NCBI GenBank assembly: GCA_951799405.1
Contig: OX637351.1
Location: 8,588,251 to 8,652,250, forward strand
Source: Agapetus fuscipes
Lineage: Eukaryota; Arthropoda; Insecta; Trichoptera; Glossosomatidae
Length of the DNA: 64,000 bases
Reading direction: 5' to 3'
In this document: positions 35,549 to 44,990 of the stretch, in pieces
Numbering within the stretch: position 1 is the first letter of the stretch
Layout: every line of letters starts with the position of its first letter
Program-made: the position numbers and the translations under genes
Notes under the pieces: model-generated
Databases searched by the model: none
What the model saw: only the letters and a program-made list of their open reading frames with translations
What the model was told of the DNA's origin: nothing

Positions 35549-38263
35549 TACACGAGGCAGATTGTGGGAAGTCGCACAATCATTGACTACATCTGTGTGG
35601 ATGAAAGACTGAGAGGAGCCGTAAGAGATAGCCGTGTCTACCGCGGGCCTGAAATAGGCAGTGATCACTATCTCTTATGTGCTAAAATAATGCTTGGTGA
35701 AGTAAGAAAGAAGAAACGCAAGAAGCAAGTAAGAATGACTAGAATAAAAGTAGAAAGGCTGAATGAAGAAAATGTGAAAGAGAAGTATGTATCAGAGCTC
35801 CACAAAATTTTAAGTGTAAATGAACTTGAGAAGAATGTGTGTGGAAAAGATATTGAAAGCATGTGGAAAGATCTGAAGGAAGGAATGATTGAATGTGCTA
35901 AAAAAGTATGTGGGGTAACGAAAGGTGGAAAATTGAAAGGAGATGCCTGGTGGAATGATAGAGTGAAAGAAGCTGTGAAAGTTAAGAAAAAGTGTTATGA
36001 AAATTGGCTGAATGATAGAAATGATAGAAAGCTAGAAGACGAATATAAGATAGCTAAGAAAATGGCAAAGACTATAATTTATGAAAGCAAGATGAATGAA
36101 CAAAGAAAGATTGATGAAAGGATTAACAAAAGTTTCACCGACAGTAAGAAGGAATTTTGGAGGTGGATCAATGCGGATAGAAATAAATCTTCTGCATTGA
36201 CCACTCCGGGAGTCAAAAGTGCTGCCGGTGAGATGGTATGGGAGAATGAAGAAGTATGCAAGAGATGGAAGAACTATTTTCAAGAATTTTTTGGCCAGGG
36301 TGAAAGAAGAATTTATGAACAGACAGATGAAGAGAATGAATTGAAAATTTTGAAAGAAGAAATGAAAGTGTCTATTTCACGTCTGAAGAATGGGAAGTCT
36401 GCTGGGTTTGATGGTATAAATGGTGAAATGTTGAAAGCAGGAGGTGAATGTGTGATAGATTGGATGTTTGAATTATGTAAGCTTTGTGTGAATGCAGGAG
36501 TAGTACCGATGGATTGGAGGAAGGCAGTCATTGTTCCCATTTACAAAGGTAAAGGGGACAAAAAAGACTGTCAGAACTTCAGACCAATCAGTCTACTCAG
36601 TATACCAGGAAAAGTCTTCTGTAAGGTGATTATAAAAAATGTGATTCTGACTACTAGCAAAAGGGTTTCCGATATACAGTCCGGCTTTATGGCCGGTAGA
36701 GGCTGTGTTGATCAGATTTTCACTCTACGACAACTTGTTGAAAAACAATTGTCGGTGAGGGGGAAACTATTCACGGCCTTTGTGGATCTGGAAAAGGCTT
36801 TTGACTCAGTGGACAGAGGTATGTTGTGGGATGTTTTGAAAGCATACGGAGTGAATGGAGCTCTACTCAATGCGGTGCATGCGAACTATGAGAATAGTAT
36901 GGCTTGCATTCGTATTGATGGTGAGTATAGTGAATGGTTTGAAGTTTTTAAGGGTGTAAGGCAAGGATGTGTGATGAGCCCATGGCTATTTAACATAGTC
37001 ATGGACAAGTGTGTTCGAGATGCTAGACTTGATGATTGTGGATTAATGATAGGAGAGAGCAAAGTAAGCGTTCTACTGTATGCGGATGATGCAGTCCTTG
37101 TATCTGATTCAGCAGTGGAATTGCAAATGATGCTGTCTAGATTGAACGAAGCTTTGAAAGGTAATAATTTGAAGTTGAATGCAAGAAAGACGGAAGTTTT
37201 GATTTTTGAAAGAGATGATGAAAATATGAATTATGAATTTAAAATTAATGGAATGAATGTTGATGTTGTAAATGAGTTTGTATATTTGGGAAGTAAGTTT
37301 GAAAAAGATGGAAGAATGGCCGGTGAATTTGAAAGAAGAATAATGAAAGGCAGGTGTGTACTGGGTGCGACCGCTTGCATCGCCAGGAACCAAAATCTCT
37401 CAAAAAATGTTAGATTGGCGGTGCACGGTGGTATACTAGTGCCAACCTTGATGTATGGAAGTGAAGCCTGGACGGTGAGTGAAAGGGAAACTAGTAAAGT
37501 CCATACAGTAGAAATGGACTATCTAAGAAGTATGATTGGGAAAAAACGAAGTGACAGGGTGAGGAATGATTTTGTAAGAGAAGAATGTGGTGTAAGGGAA
37601 AGTGTGAAAGTGAAGATTAAAAGAAGTATGTTAAGATGGTTCGGGCATTTGGAGAGAATGAGTGATGAAAGATTGACGAAGAAAGTATATGTTGCTAGAA
37701 TAGATGGATGTCGTGGTAGAGGAAGACCGAGAAAAGTATGGAAGGATCAAATCTCTGAAATAGCGAATGACTGGGATATCCAGAGTCATAATAAAAGGAG
37801 GACTTGTATGAAAAAGATTATGACTCTGGATGAAATGAAAGAAGTATGCAAGGACAGGAAGAAGTGGCGGCTAATCTGCAATGTTGATTTCTAATGTTGG
37901 TGTATTCATTTGCTACATTTTTTGCATAGGAAATTTTTGACTTTTTTTGTATAGATTTCTTTGTAAGGTTTTGTTCTTTTTTATATTTTAATGTAATTTA
38001 TTATTCATTCATATTCCTTGACTTATAGGTTGGTATGAGGCTGACCACCCATACTGTAAAAAATGGTTCACTTTGCCAATGTCACCCCTGTTTCAGGGAA
38101 GGTCGGCAAAAGTTGTGGGGCTTATGTTCATTTGAGGTTTGGATTTTATTTGTAAGTACACATTCAGCATTTGTAAGCGCGAACTACACTTGTTGGTTTG
38201 TGGGCATACATCTGAGAGCTTTAAATGAATATATCCATGCAACTTAGATTATAGATTACAGAT
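35549..38263 (+). mobile_element. RTE-like LINE, 5'-truncated, inserted in D
   Basis: It starts inside the endonuclease coding region, includes the long RT frame, a ~95-bp 3' UTR after 37894, and the family C region from 37998 (TTCCTTGACTTATAGGTTGG) to the tail TTATAGATTACAGATTATAG. It is the only copy in the window that joins an open RT frame to a complete family C terminus, and so identifies C as this LINE's 3' end. Confidence 0.9.
35564..37894 (+). CDS. Non-LTR retrotransposon endonuclease(end)-reverse transcriptase
   Basis: The frame is open for 776 codons but begins by truncation, not at a real start (the first codon is GTG, and it is open further upstream). Residues 1-45 are the end of an APE-type endonuclease (RTIIDYICVDERLRG, GSDHYLLCAKI). 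RT motifs follow: NGKSAGFDGINGEMLK (~275), FRPISLLSIPGKVF (~343), FTAFVDLEKAFDSVD (~403), GVRQGCVMSPWLFN (~464) and the catalytic YADDAVLV (~506). The C-terminal part has YGSEAWTVSE (~630), RWFGHLERM (~692) and GRGRPRKVW, ending MKEVCKDRKKWRLICNVDF. No stop or frameshift breaks it, suggesting a young copy. Clade is probably RTE-like but not proven. It cannot be complete without the missing endonuclease N-terminus. Confidence 0.92.
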   Translation: MGSRTIIDYICVDERLRGAVRDSRVYRGPEIGSDHYLLCAKIMLGEVRKKKRKKQVRMTRIKVERLNEENVKEKYVSELHKILSVNELEKNVCGKDIESMWKDLKEGMIECAKKVCGVTKGGKLKGDAWWNDRVKEAVKVKKKCYENWLNDRNDRKLEDEYKIAKKMAKTIIYESKMNEQRKIDERINKSFTDSKKEFWRWINADRNKSSALTTPGVKSAAGEMVWENEEVCKRWKNYFQEFFGQGERRIYEQTDEENELKILKEEMKVSISRLKNGKSAGFDGINGEMLKAGGECVIDWMFELCKLCVNAGVVPMDWRKAVIVPIYKGKGDKKDCQNFRPISLLSIPGKVFCKVIIKNVILTTSKRVSDIQSGFMAGRGCVDQIFTLRQLVEKQLSVRGKLFTAFVDLEKAFDSVDRGMLWDVLKAYGVNGALLNAVHANYENSMACIRIDGEYSEWFEVFKGVRQGCVMSPWLFNIVMDKCVRDARLDDCGLMIGESKVSVLLYADDAVLVSDSAVELQMMLSRLNEALKGNNLKLNARKTEVLIFERDDENMNYEFKINGMNVDVVNEFVYLGSKFEKDGRMAGEFERRIMKGRCVLGATACIARNQNLSKNVRLAVHGGILVPTLMYGSEAWTVSERETSKVHTVEMDYLRSMIGKKRSDRVRNDFVREECGVRESVKVKIKRSMLRWFGHLERMSDERLTKKVYVARIDGCRGRGRPRKVWKDQISEIANDWDIQSHNKRRTCMKKIMTLDEMKEVCKDRKKWRLICNVDF

Positions 38264-38447
38264 TATAGTACCAACTTTCTAGGAACATTTTTACATTCGC
38301 CCGAGTTTTTTTGTACAGATGGAAATGCAACTGTAAAGGTTTTGGTTCTCTTTCTTACTTTTGAACATTTAAGTTAGTAAGTTGAAACAGCATTATTATG
38401 TCTATTTTCGTTAACCTCTTTCTAGTTCACAGATATCCAGAAGTCTG

Positions 38448-38508
38448 GTCGATAGCTCAGTTGGTAGAGTGCTTGCATTCCATGCCGTGAGCTCGTGTTC
38501 GAATCAAA
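38448..38508 (+). mobile_element. SINE A head only
   Basis: GTCTGGTCGATAGCTCAGTT, GGTAGAGTGCTTGCATTCCA and GTTCGAATC; it stops after box B. Confidence 0.8.
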
Positions 38509-38784
38509 TGAAATGCTCAAAGTAAATAGTTTTTGCCTCTCAGGATTGTGGCGCAGGATGCCCTGAGACTTCTAGGGTCTGTGGTCCTGATTAAGTAAGA
38601 GATGATGATTATGATGAAAGCTTACCTTTGCCTTTAAGAACATCCCAATACGTCTTCAAGATGGCGGTTAGCACCAAAATTTGATAGTTGTAGTACATGA
38701 TTTACAACACGTCAACTTTATTAATTCACTGAATTTCGTTTAAAAACCTCGTTACGGTCAGCAGTATCAAATTTAACACATTTA

Positions 38785-38995
38785 AGGTAAAACTGAATGG
38801 GATATCCCGAGTCATGATACAAGGAGAGCTTGTATGAAGAAGGTTATGACTCTGGATTAAATGAAAGAAGTATATAAGGACGGAAAGAAATGGCGGTTAT
38901 CTGTAATGTTGGCGGCTAGGACTAGGGTTTTTGAAATTAGAATTCGTATTATGTTTTAGTTTTTTAACTTTTGTCGTCTTCACTGCAACAGGGGC
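38785..38995 (+). pseudogene. LINE C-terminal fragment with 3' UTR
   Basis: It reads EWDIPSHDTRRACMKKVMTL then a stop, MKEVYKDGKKWR, GTTGGCGGCTAGGACTAGGG and the LINE 3' UTR. An inverted family C start follows at 38990-39040 (CAGCCTCATACCAACTTATA). Confidence 0.8.
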
Positions 38996-39054
38996 GACGA
39001 TTTTTTACAGCACGGTTGGTCAGCCTCATACCAACTTATAAGTCAAGGAATAAC

Positions 39055-39530
39055 GGGTTGTCTATCTAGTCTAATCTAAGTTGCAACGATATGTAACATT
39101 AGGCAACCACATTATATGCATTTTCACAAGCAAACACATACAAGTTCGCGCTTGTACATACCGCATATGAACCTACAACATTAAAACCCAAATCTCAAAT
39201 CAAAATACACCCTGCAACACTTGCCGACCTTCCCTGAAACAGGGGTGACATTGGCAAAGTGAACCTTTTCCTACAGCATGGGTGGTCAGCCGCATACCAA
39301 CTTAGAAGTCAAGGAGCATACACAACAAGTTACATTCCTTAAATCACAACAAATAATATGTAGGGACATCGGAACACATGCAGAATTCAAATTCTAATTT
39401 TAAAAACCCTAGTCCTAGCCGCCAACATTACAGATCAACCGCTAATTCTTTCTGTCTTTACATACTTCTTTAATTTCATGCATAGTCATAATCTTCTTCA
39501 TACAAGCTCTCCTTTTATGACTCTTGTTCT
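39055..39530 (-). mobile_element. 5'-truncated LINE copy with family C
   Basis: Family C lies at 39055-39315 (tail TCTAGTCTAATCTAAGTTGC; start AACTTAGAAGTCAAGG). Upstream on the minus strand is the LINE 3' UTR (CCTAGTCCTAGCCGCCAACA inverted) and the C-terminal codons to about 39530. Confidence 0.85.
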
Positions 39531-39842
39531 TGCCTTGCCTAAATATTTCTAGTTTTTTTTCACTCGCCATCACTGTACTTTAGAATGCAGATATTCGATT
39601 TATTTCTATCACACTTTTCGATCGTTCACTTTTAAACATGTCGTCTCAAAATCACTTGACTCGGTATCTCTTACATTATGAGAATCGAGAGAATTAAAAA
39701 AATACGTTTATAAGTAAACATTTACTCACTCGACAAAGATAAGAAGAGATTGTATTTATGAAATGGTCTTGTTATAGCCGCACAAATTTTGGGAAGATAA
39801 AAAAAATAAGGCTGAGCGAAGGAACTAAGTTTACATTTGATA

Positions 39843-40192
39843 TTGTTACGAACTATGAAATCAAAGTACCTACACGCACCTATACATGTACGATTTCATC
39901 TAATCTAATCTAAATCTGAGTTGCAAAGATATGTATCATTTGAGATTCATATTAAATGCATTCCCATAAGCAGACATGCATAATTTCGCGCTCACACATG
40001 CCGCATGTGCACCTTCAATATAAAAAAACCCAATCTGAAATGATCATCAGCCCTGCAACTCTCGCCGAGCTTCCCTGAAACAGGGGTGACATTGGCAAAG
40101 TGAACCATCTTTTAAAAGGATGGGTGGTCAGCCTCATACCAACCTATGAGTCAAGTTCTGGTGTGAGCGAGAAATCGAAGAATGATCTTCTG
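39843..40192 (+). mobile_element. LTR F fragment interrupted by family C
   Basis: TTGTTACGAACTATGAAATC, AAGTACCTACACGCACCTAT and ACATGTACGAT (39843-39893) is the LTR start. A minus-strand family C occupies 39896-40157. The LTR resumes at 40158 (TTCTGGTGTGAGCGAGAAAT, CGAAGAATGATCT). Confidence 0.8.
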
Positions 40193-40197
40193 TTCCC

Positions 40198-40472
40198 TGT
40201 TCCTTGACTTATAGGTTGTTATGCGGCTGACCACCCATAATGTAAAAATTGGTTCACTTTGCCAATGTCACCTCTGTTTCAGGGAAGGACGGCAAGAGTT
40301 GCAAGGCTTATGTTCATTTGAGATTGGGTTTTTATATTGTAGGTCCACATGCGGCATGTGTTAGCGCGAAATTATACATATCTGCTTGTGGGAATGCATT
40401 TAATATAAAACTTAAATGATATATATCTTTGCAGCTTAGATTAGATTAGATTAGATTAGATTAGATCTTCGG
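40198..40472 (+). mobile_element. Family C, full length, ATTAG tail
   Basis: From TTCCTTGACTTATAGGTTGT to TTTGCAGCTTAGATTAGATT with five AGATT units. It is nearly identical to the copy at 57330-57600. Confidence 0.93.
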
Positions 40473-40534
40473 TGACAAGGAAAATAAATCTAGTATTTTT
40501 GCCAAACAAGTGACTTAGGTTCTGTATACGTAGT

Positions 40535-40725
40535 GGGATGATGATGATGATGAGTTGATGATTTCTTTATAGCGCCGTTTCGTGATGTAGTCACTCCAAG
40601 GGCGCTGGTGCAAACGATGCCAGAAATTTGCTTGTCTTCAGTGCATTCCGGAACTTTCCATGGTCCTCTAGCTCTCTCACATGATGTGGCAGGTGGTTCC
40701 AGGCCAGAGGGCCAGTGGGACTATA
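40535..40725 (-). pseudogene. CR1-like LINE 3' end
   Basis: Minus strand: GPLAWNHLPHHVRELEDHGK and FRNALKTSKFLA, then CTTGGAGTGACTACATCACG, AAACGGCGCTATAAAGAAAT and CATCAACTCATCATCATC. The same unit is at 42700-42862 (plus) and 59470-59960 (minus, split). Confidence 0.85.
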
Positions 40726-40839
40726 TCAATTATTGTTTACGGTGATCAGCTTGAAAAAGTAAGTAAGCGAGCTCTCTGTGGTGTGAGAATGACAAATTAA
40801 AGCTCTCCCACTATGTGAGACATCAACACTCCGCACTCG

Positions 40840-40996
40840 TTAAGACACGCCCCCAACCAATCACAGTGAGAGAAAGTCGCAGAGCAAGAGAAAGTACTTA
40901 AATATAATCTCGATCGCCTTGTGAGCAGTCGGTGTCGGCATGCCGAGCAAGTGCGTGGTGCTTTCGCGCTTGATTTCGTAAATTTAAAGTTCGCGG
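40840..40996 (+). promoter_or_regulatory. Candidate pol II promoter and short first exon
   Basis: A CCAATCA box (40857-40863) and AAATATAA (40900-40907) precede GAGCAGTCGG (40923-40932) at roughly TATA-to-start distance. Downstream, 40939-40980 is a 13-codon frame starting ATGCCGAGC, and GCGG|GTAAATG at 40996 could be a splice donor. The GC-rich leader contrasts with AT-rich flanks. It could be an LTR or other element's promoter as easily as a host gene start. Confidence 0.35.
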
Positions 40997-40999
40997 GTA

Positions 41000-41545
41000 A
41001 ATGTAAATTAAAACACGTTTTTTGAAATGTTGAAAAGTGACATAAAACAAAAAAAGTGTTAACAACAAATCAAATTAAATAAAAAAAAAACTGAATAAAC
41101 TTATTGAGTTTTTTATTATTAAATAAAATAATTTTACCGAACATACTCAAAACAATTTGTACGAGTCATAATATGTTAACAATTTAGGTTTTTTTTAAAT
41201 CAAATGAAATACACAGAAATAAACGAAATATTTTTTTTCATTATTTTGTATAAAACAACTAAGTGTGTATAAAAATATTTCCAATGGATTACTTAAAATA
41301 AAAAAAAGTGCCATGTGAAAGCCGAGATAGGAGAAGCAGCCGGGAGCTAGCGCTAACACATGTAAATTACTATTTATATACTCGCGTAAAGTATATGGTG
41401 TGTTCCAGGGCGGTTTCGGAATAATGTAAGTCATTTTGAATTTAGAATAATGTTTTTATGACATAAAATTTATTGTATTTTATGATATTTTGTTTACATT
41501 TTTGTTTTTTTTTATGTTATGAAGGTTTTATAAGTAGGTAATCTT
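41000..41545. other. No gene seen; AT-rich
   Basis: AT-rich intronic sequence with poly(A) and poly(T) runs. 41280-41420 is less AT-rich (GCCGAGATAGGAGAAGCAGC) but has no recognisable frame or repeat ends. Confidence 0.4.
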
Positions 41546-41554
41546 GTGCAGGGG

Positions 41555-41860
41555 GCTCCCCACTTCTTGAAAGGTTTGGGGGTTCCTGTCACCCTGGAAA
41601 GGTGCTGCAAAGGTGTTGCTTAAATTGTGGCTTCTGCCGTGAGGCGCTGCAAGGAAGTGGCGATTGATGTTGTTTTTTAATAAAAACGGATTAAATTGGG
41701 AAGGGAACACAGATACTGGTAGATCATTCCATAAACGGGCAGTTTGACAAAGGAATAAGTCATGGAAAGCTAAGCTCTCATAGTTTTGAGGTCTGTCTGT
41801 GTTTTTTGAAAAATTGTAAAGAAGGCTTTATATAGACTCAAAGTATTGTCTATAGGACAC
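41555..41860 (-). pseudogene. CR1-like LINE C-terminus (type H relative)
   Basis: Minus strand: HDLFLCQTARLWNDLP-like remnant, VFPSQFNPFLLKNNINRHFL and AAPHGR, parallel to the copy at 24415-24900. It has frameshifts and lacks the H 3' end. Confidence 0.75.
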
Positions 41861-41879
41861 GACGCAGGCGGTTTCTGAA

Positions 41880-42200
41880 CTTGTACTCGTCTCTGGCTCG
41901 ATCGAGTCACCAATGAAGAAGTCCTCCAACGAATGCGCACTACAAAGGAGATCCTGCCTAACATTAAGCAGAAAAAGCTTATGTACTTCGGTCACAATTT
42001 TTAGAAATGAGAAGTATCGTTTCCTTCATCTTATCATACAGGGTAAGATTGAGGGGGGAAGATCTCAGGGACGCCGAAGGACATCGTGGCTGAAAAACCT
42101 GCGACAGTCCCTGTTTCGAGCCGCAGCATCTAAGGTCCAAATAGCCATGATGATCGCCGATCATCGATAGAAGTGGCACCAAAGGAAGAAGAAGACTCGT
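41880..42200 (+). pseudogene. RTE-type LINE C-terminus
   Basis: Plus strand reads DRVTNEEVLQRMRTTKEILP, NIKQKKLMYFGH, then after a frameshift RNEKYRFLHLIIQGKIEGGR, SQGRRRTSWLKNLRQSLFRA and AASKVQIAMMIADHR. This is the typical end of RTE/BovB-like LINEs of insects. Related fragments lie at 12480, 29265 and 63765. Confidence 0.88.
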
Positions 42201-42539
42201 CTCAGTTTGAAGGCATACCCATAAATAGCCCTAAGTGGCAAAAGTTGCACACCACAAGTGCGCCTCAAGATGTTCATGTGTGAGGTTGTTAAATCTCAAA
42301 TAGCTGCTGGGCCATCTGTTTGAAGAACACTGCATGGCAAGTATTAACTCGACCACAGCATGTACAAAATAAATGTATGTGAGCTGAAGCAGTGCCTCTG
42401 GTGAGAGTTTAAGTTACGATACACTTTTGATAAAACGCCACGGCTGAATGCAGATGAAAAGACATCAAAGGATTGAAGGTTTACACTTCAAGTGCATTGA
42501 ACGTTTTGTGTATCATGTCTGTTTCACATCTTCTTCTTC

Positions 42540-42695
42540 TTTTACAGCTACTTCAAAGTTGCAAATATATGTAACATTAAAGATTCACGTTATATACATT
42601 TTCACAAGCAGGCACATATAAATTCGCGCTTAAACAAGCCGCATGTAAACCTACAACATAAAAACCAAATCTCAAATGGACATACACCCTGCAAC
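42540..42695 (-). mobile_element. Family C fragment
   Basis: ACTTCAAAGTTGCAAATATA, CACAAGCAGGCACATATAAA, CGCTTAAACAAGCCGCATGT, to CATACACCCTGCAACT. Confidence 0.82.
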
Positions 42696-42699
42696 TGGA

Positions 42700-42862
42700 A
42701 TGGAATGGAACCACCTGCCACATCATGTGAGAGAGCTAGAGGACCATGGAAAGTTCCGGAATGCACTGAAGACAAGCAAATTTCCGGCATCACATGCACA
42801 AGCACCCTTGGAGTGACTACATCACAAAACGGCGCTATGAAGAAATCATCAACTCATCATCA
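42700..42862 (+). pseudogene. CR1-like LINE 3' end
   Basis: TGGAATGGAACCACCTGCCA, GAGAGAGCTAGAGGACCATG, AGTTCCGGAATGCACTGAAG and AAAACGGCGCTATGAAGAAA, ending CATCAACTCATCATCAT. Confidence 0.85.
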
Positions 42863-42949
42863 TATACCATAGCACTGACAGAGATAGCTTGAATGGGAAG
42901 TAAAGTTTTTGAGGTCTCCCCTGATGATAAACTGGTCATCTCCACTTAC

Positions 42950-43029
42950 CAGGAGTTGGGGGCAGAGGTCTGGCTCGTCTCGGGAGAGGAATGGCAGTAC
43001 CAGCGGCTGCGGCAGATCTGCTGGCTTGT
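42950..43029 (-). CDS. Neuron navigator (NAV/sickie) exon, 80 bp
   Basis: Acceptor TTTTTGTCCACAG and donor CTCCTG|GTAAGTGG (strong). With one leading and one trailing base the frame reads QASRSAAAAGTAIPLPRRAR and PLPPTP; all three frames are open, and this one is chosen because it is the only one that fits both neighbours (Arg across from 46532-46620, Gly across to 29779-29896). Basic/Pro-rich, with no domain recognisable by itself. Confidence 0.82.
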
Positions 43030-43287
43030 CTGTGGACAAAAAGACAAAATAAAGACAATTTAGTAAAATGGTAAAAAGGACAATCTTATATTCACATATA
43101 TGCATGTTTTTAAAGCTATTTTATATAATTTTTTTAATTTATTTTAAATTGAAGAAAAATGATTGTTTTTTTCGTTAAATAATACTGACTTGTCGCGTTC
43201 AAACCAAAAGGTTCTCGCATGCTATGTAAGTAGACGCTTCGACTATTGAACTTTCAAGGAAACAACCGAGAATTATTTTAAGTAACA

Positions 43288-43820
43288 ACATAAGATAAAC
43301 AACTTAAACTTTAGGACACAAAATGCGGTTTTATTACCAAAGTTAATGTCAAATCTTGCAATAAAGGCACAGTGGTTTTCTCTGTTCAAAGCAATTTTTT
43401 GTTCGCTTTTAGACCAATGTAAAAAAAAAACACTGACTTCTTTTATTCATTCTAACTCTGTTTATTTAAAAAGTTTTTGACTATGCGACGATTGACCGGG
43501 CCGTGGTCAAGTGGTAACGCTTCGGACGCGTAAATGGAAGACCTTTGGGTTCGAATCTCGGCGGAGCACACAAAAATACTATTTGTGTTTTCAAATATGC
43601 TCTTCGCTGGGTGAAAATATTCGCATACCTTAACCAAAGACTGGACACCATAATTTGCGATTTGTAGCGACGACCAATCGGTACGGTCGATAGCTCAGGT
43701 GTAGAGAGCTTGATTTTAATACCTTCATTGCTAGGGTTCCATCCCCACTAAGGATGTCAGAAATAATTTCCCGTTGTGGTGTTGACCTCAGACCCAAAAT
43801 CAAAATACTGGCAAAGTGTT
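43288..43820 (+). mobile_element. Dispersed duplicate block 1 with B+A SINE dimer
   Basis: 43288-43490 (AGATAAACAAC, ACACAAAATGCGGTTTTATT, ACCAAAGTTAATGTCAAATC, TATGCGACGATTGACCGG) is duplicated at 45305-45515. The SINE B unit runs 43490-43680 (box B GGGTTCGAATCTC) with a deletion near 43655, followed by a degraded SINE A (43682-43820, GGTCGATAGCTCAGGTGTAG). Confidence 0.75.
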
Positions 43821-43821
43821 G

Positions 43822-44050
43822 GTTGGTATGAGGCTGACCACCCATGTTGTAGAAAGTGGTTCACTTTGCCAATGTCTCCCCTGTTTCAGGGAAGGTTGGC
43901 AAAAGTTTGTTCATTCGAAATTTGGGTTTTTATATAGTAAGTCTACACGCGGCATGTTTAAGCGCCAACTTATCTGTGTCTGTGTGTGAAAATGGATATC
44001 ATGTGAATCCTTAATGTTACATACCTTTGCAACTTAGATTAGATTAGAAA
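43822..44050 (+). mobile_element. Family C copy
   Basis: It starts GTTGGTATGAGGCTGACCAC, with a small deletion after GGCAAAAGT, and ends CTTTGCAACTTAGATTAGAT. Confidence 0.85.
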
Positions 44051-44079
44051 TAACCAAATTTTCCCCCTTACTGGGACCT

Positions 44080-44305
44080 AAAGGGACGACCGAGAAAAGT
44101 ATGGAGTGATCAGATTGAGGAGATTGTGAAATAATGGGATATACAAAGTGAGCGTAAAAGAAGAAAATGCATGAAAAAGGTGATGGATATGAATGGATTG
44201 AAAGAGGTATGTAAAGATAGGAAGAAATGGAGGCAGCTCTGCAGAGGCTCTGGCCACCCCAAGCGGAATGGCGACAGAGTTACAGTTACTGAAAATTATG
44301 TATTC
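44080..44305 (+). pseudogene. LINE C-terminus, TTACAGT tail
   Basis: Reads KGRPRKVWSDQIEEIVK then a stop, GYTKRAKEENA-type remnant, KVMDMNGLKEVCKDRKKWRQ and LCRGSGHP, then GCGGAATGGCGACAGAGTTA and CAGTTACTG. Confidence 0.82.
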
Positions 44306-44309
44306 CACC

Positions 44310-44610
44310 TGTCACCTGCGACTCCATCGGCGACAAGTTGAAGTTGCTCTTCATGTGCAGCTCAGTTGCGCTGCGGGCTTTAGGAGCTGATTACGTATGT
44401 ATTGTTGGCATTAATCATATGACAGTTTGCGAAAGTCGTTCTCCCACGCAACCGCCATTCCTGAGATCTAAGACATCTTGTGTGCAGTGCATTGTACGGG
44501 GCTGACTATCCACCGATAACGTTAAACTATAACTCTACAAAGTCGATGTCGGCCCTGTTTCAGGGAAGGTCGGCAAGAGGTGCAGGGCTTATGTTTATTT
44601 AAGAAGAAGT
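44310..44610. other. No gene seen; short repeat scraps
   Basis: 44320-44375 faintly resembles the SINE A 3' end (CACCTGCGACTCCATCGGCG, GTGCAGCTCAGTTGCG). 44548-44590 is a family C scrap (CCTGTTTCAGGGAAGGTCGG). Nothing else is recognised. Confidence 0.4.
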
Positions 44611-44990
44611 CTGATATGTTGGCGGCTAGGACTAGGGGTTTTACAAATATAATTTTGTATTCTGTATTTGTTTTGATGTCCATACATATTATATTCATTG
44701 TTGATTTAAAAAATGTAATTTGTTGTGTTTGTTCCTTGACTTATGGGTTGGTATGTCGCTGACCATCCGCGCTATAGAAAATGGTTCACTTTGCCAATGT
44801 CACCCCTGTTTCAGGGAAGGTCGGCAAGAGTTGCAGGGCTTATGTTCATTTAAGATTGGGTTTTTATATTGTAGGTCCACATACGGCATGTGTTAGCGCG
44901 AAATTATGCATGTCTGCTTGTGGGAATGCATTTAATATGAATCTCAAATGATACATATCTTTGCAACTTAGATTAGATACGATGACTGTT
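44610..44990 (+). mobile_element. LINE 3' UTR plus family C
   Basis: ATGTTGGCGGCTAGGACTAG and the LINE 3' UTR precede family C at 44733 (TTCCTTGACTTATGGGTTGG) to CTTTGCAACTTAGATTAGAT. Confidence 0.9.

Larger units (their letters stand above)
35272..38400 (+). repeat. Repeat D copy interrupted by a LINE
   Basis: The left part (35272-35548) has ATTGAGTAATAACGTAGAAG, TGTAGTCATACGGAATCAGG and GGCAGCCATTATTATTCG. The right part (38264-38400) resumes at TAGTACCAACTTTCTAGGAA and ends AGTAAGTTGAAACAGC. In the uninterrupted copy at 5048-5320 these are contiguous (GCCATTAATATTCGCAATAG). Confidence 0.82.

Noticed and set aside
40939..40980. THAP-domain start (MPSKCVV)
   Set aside because: Only 13 codons before a stop, and no further THAP residues; the resemblance is too short.
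14043..42949. Two NAV introns of almost equal length (13,051 and 13,053 bp)
   Set aside because: Their contents are different and not homologous; the similar lengths are coincidence.
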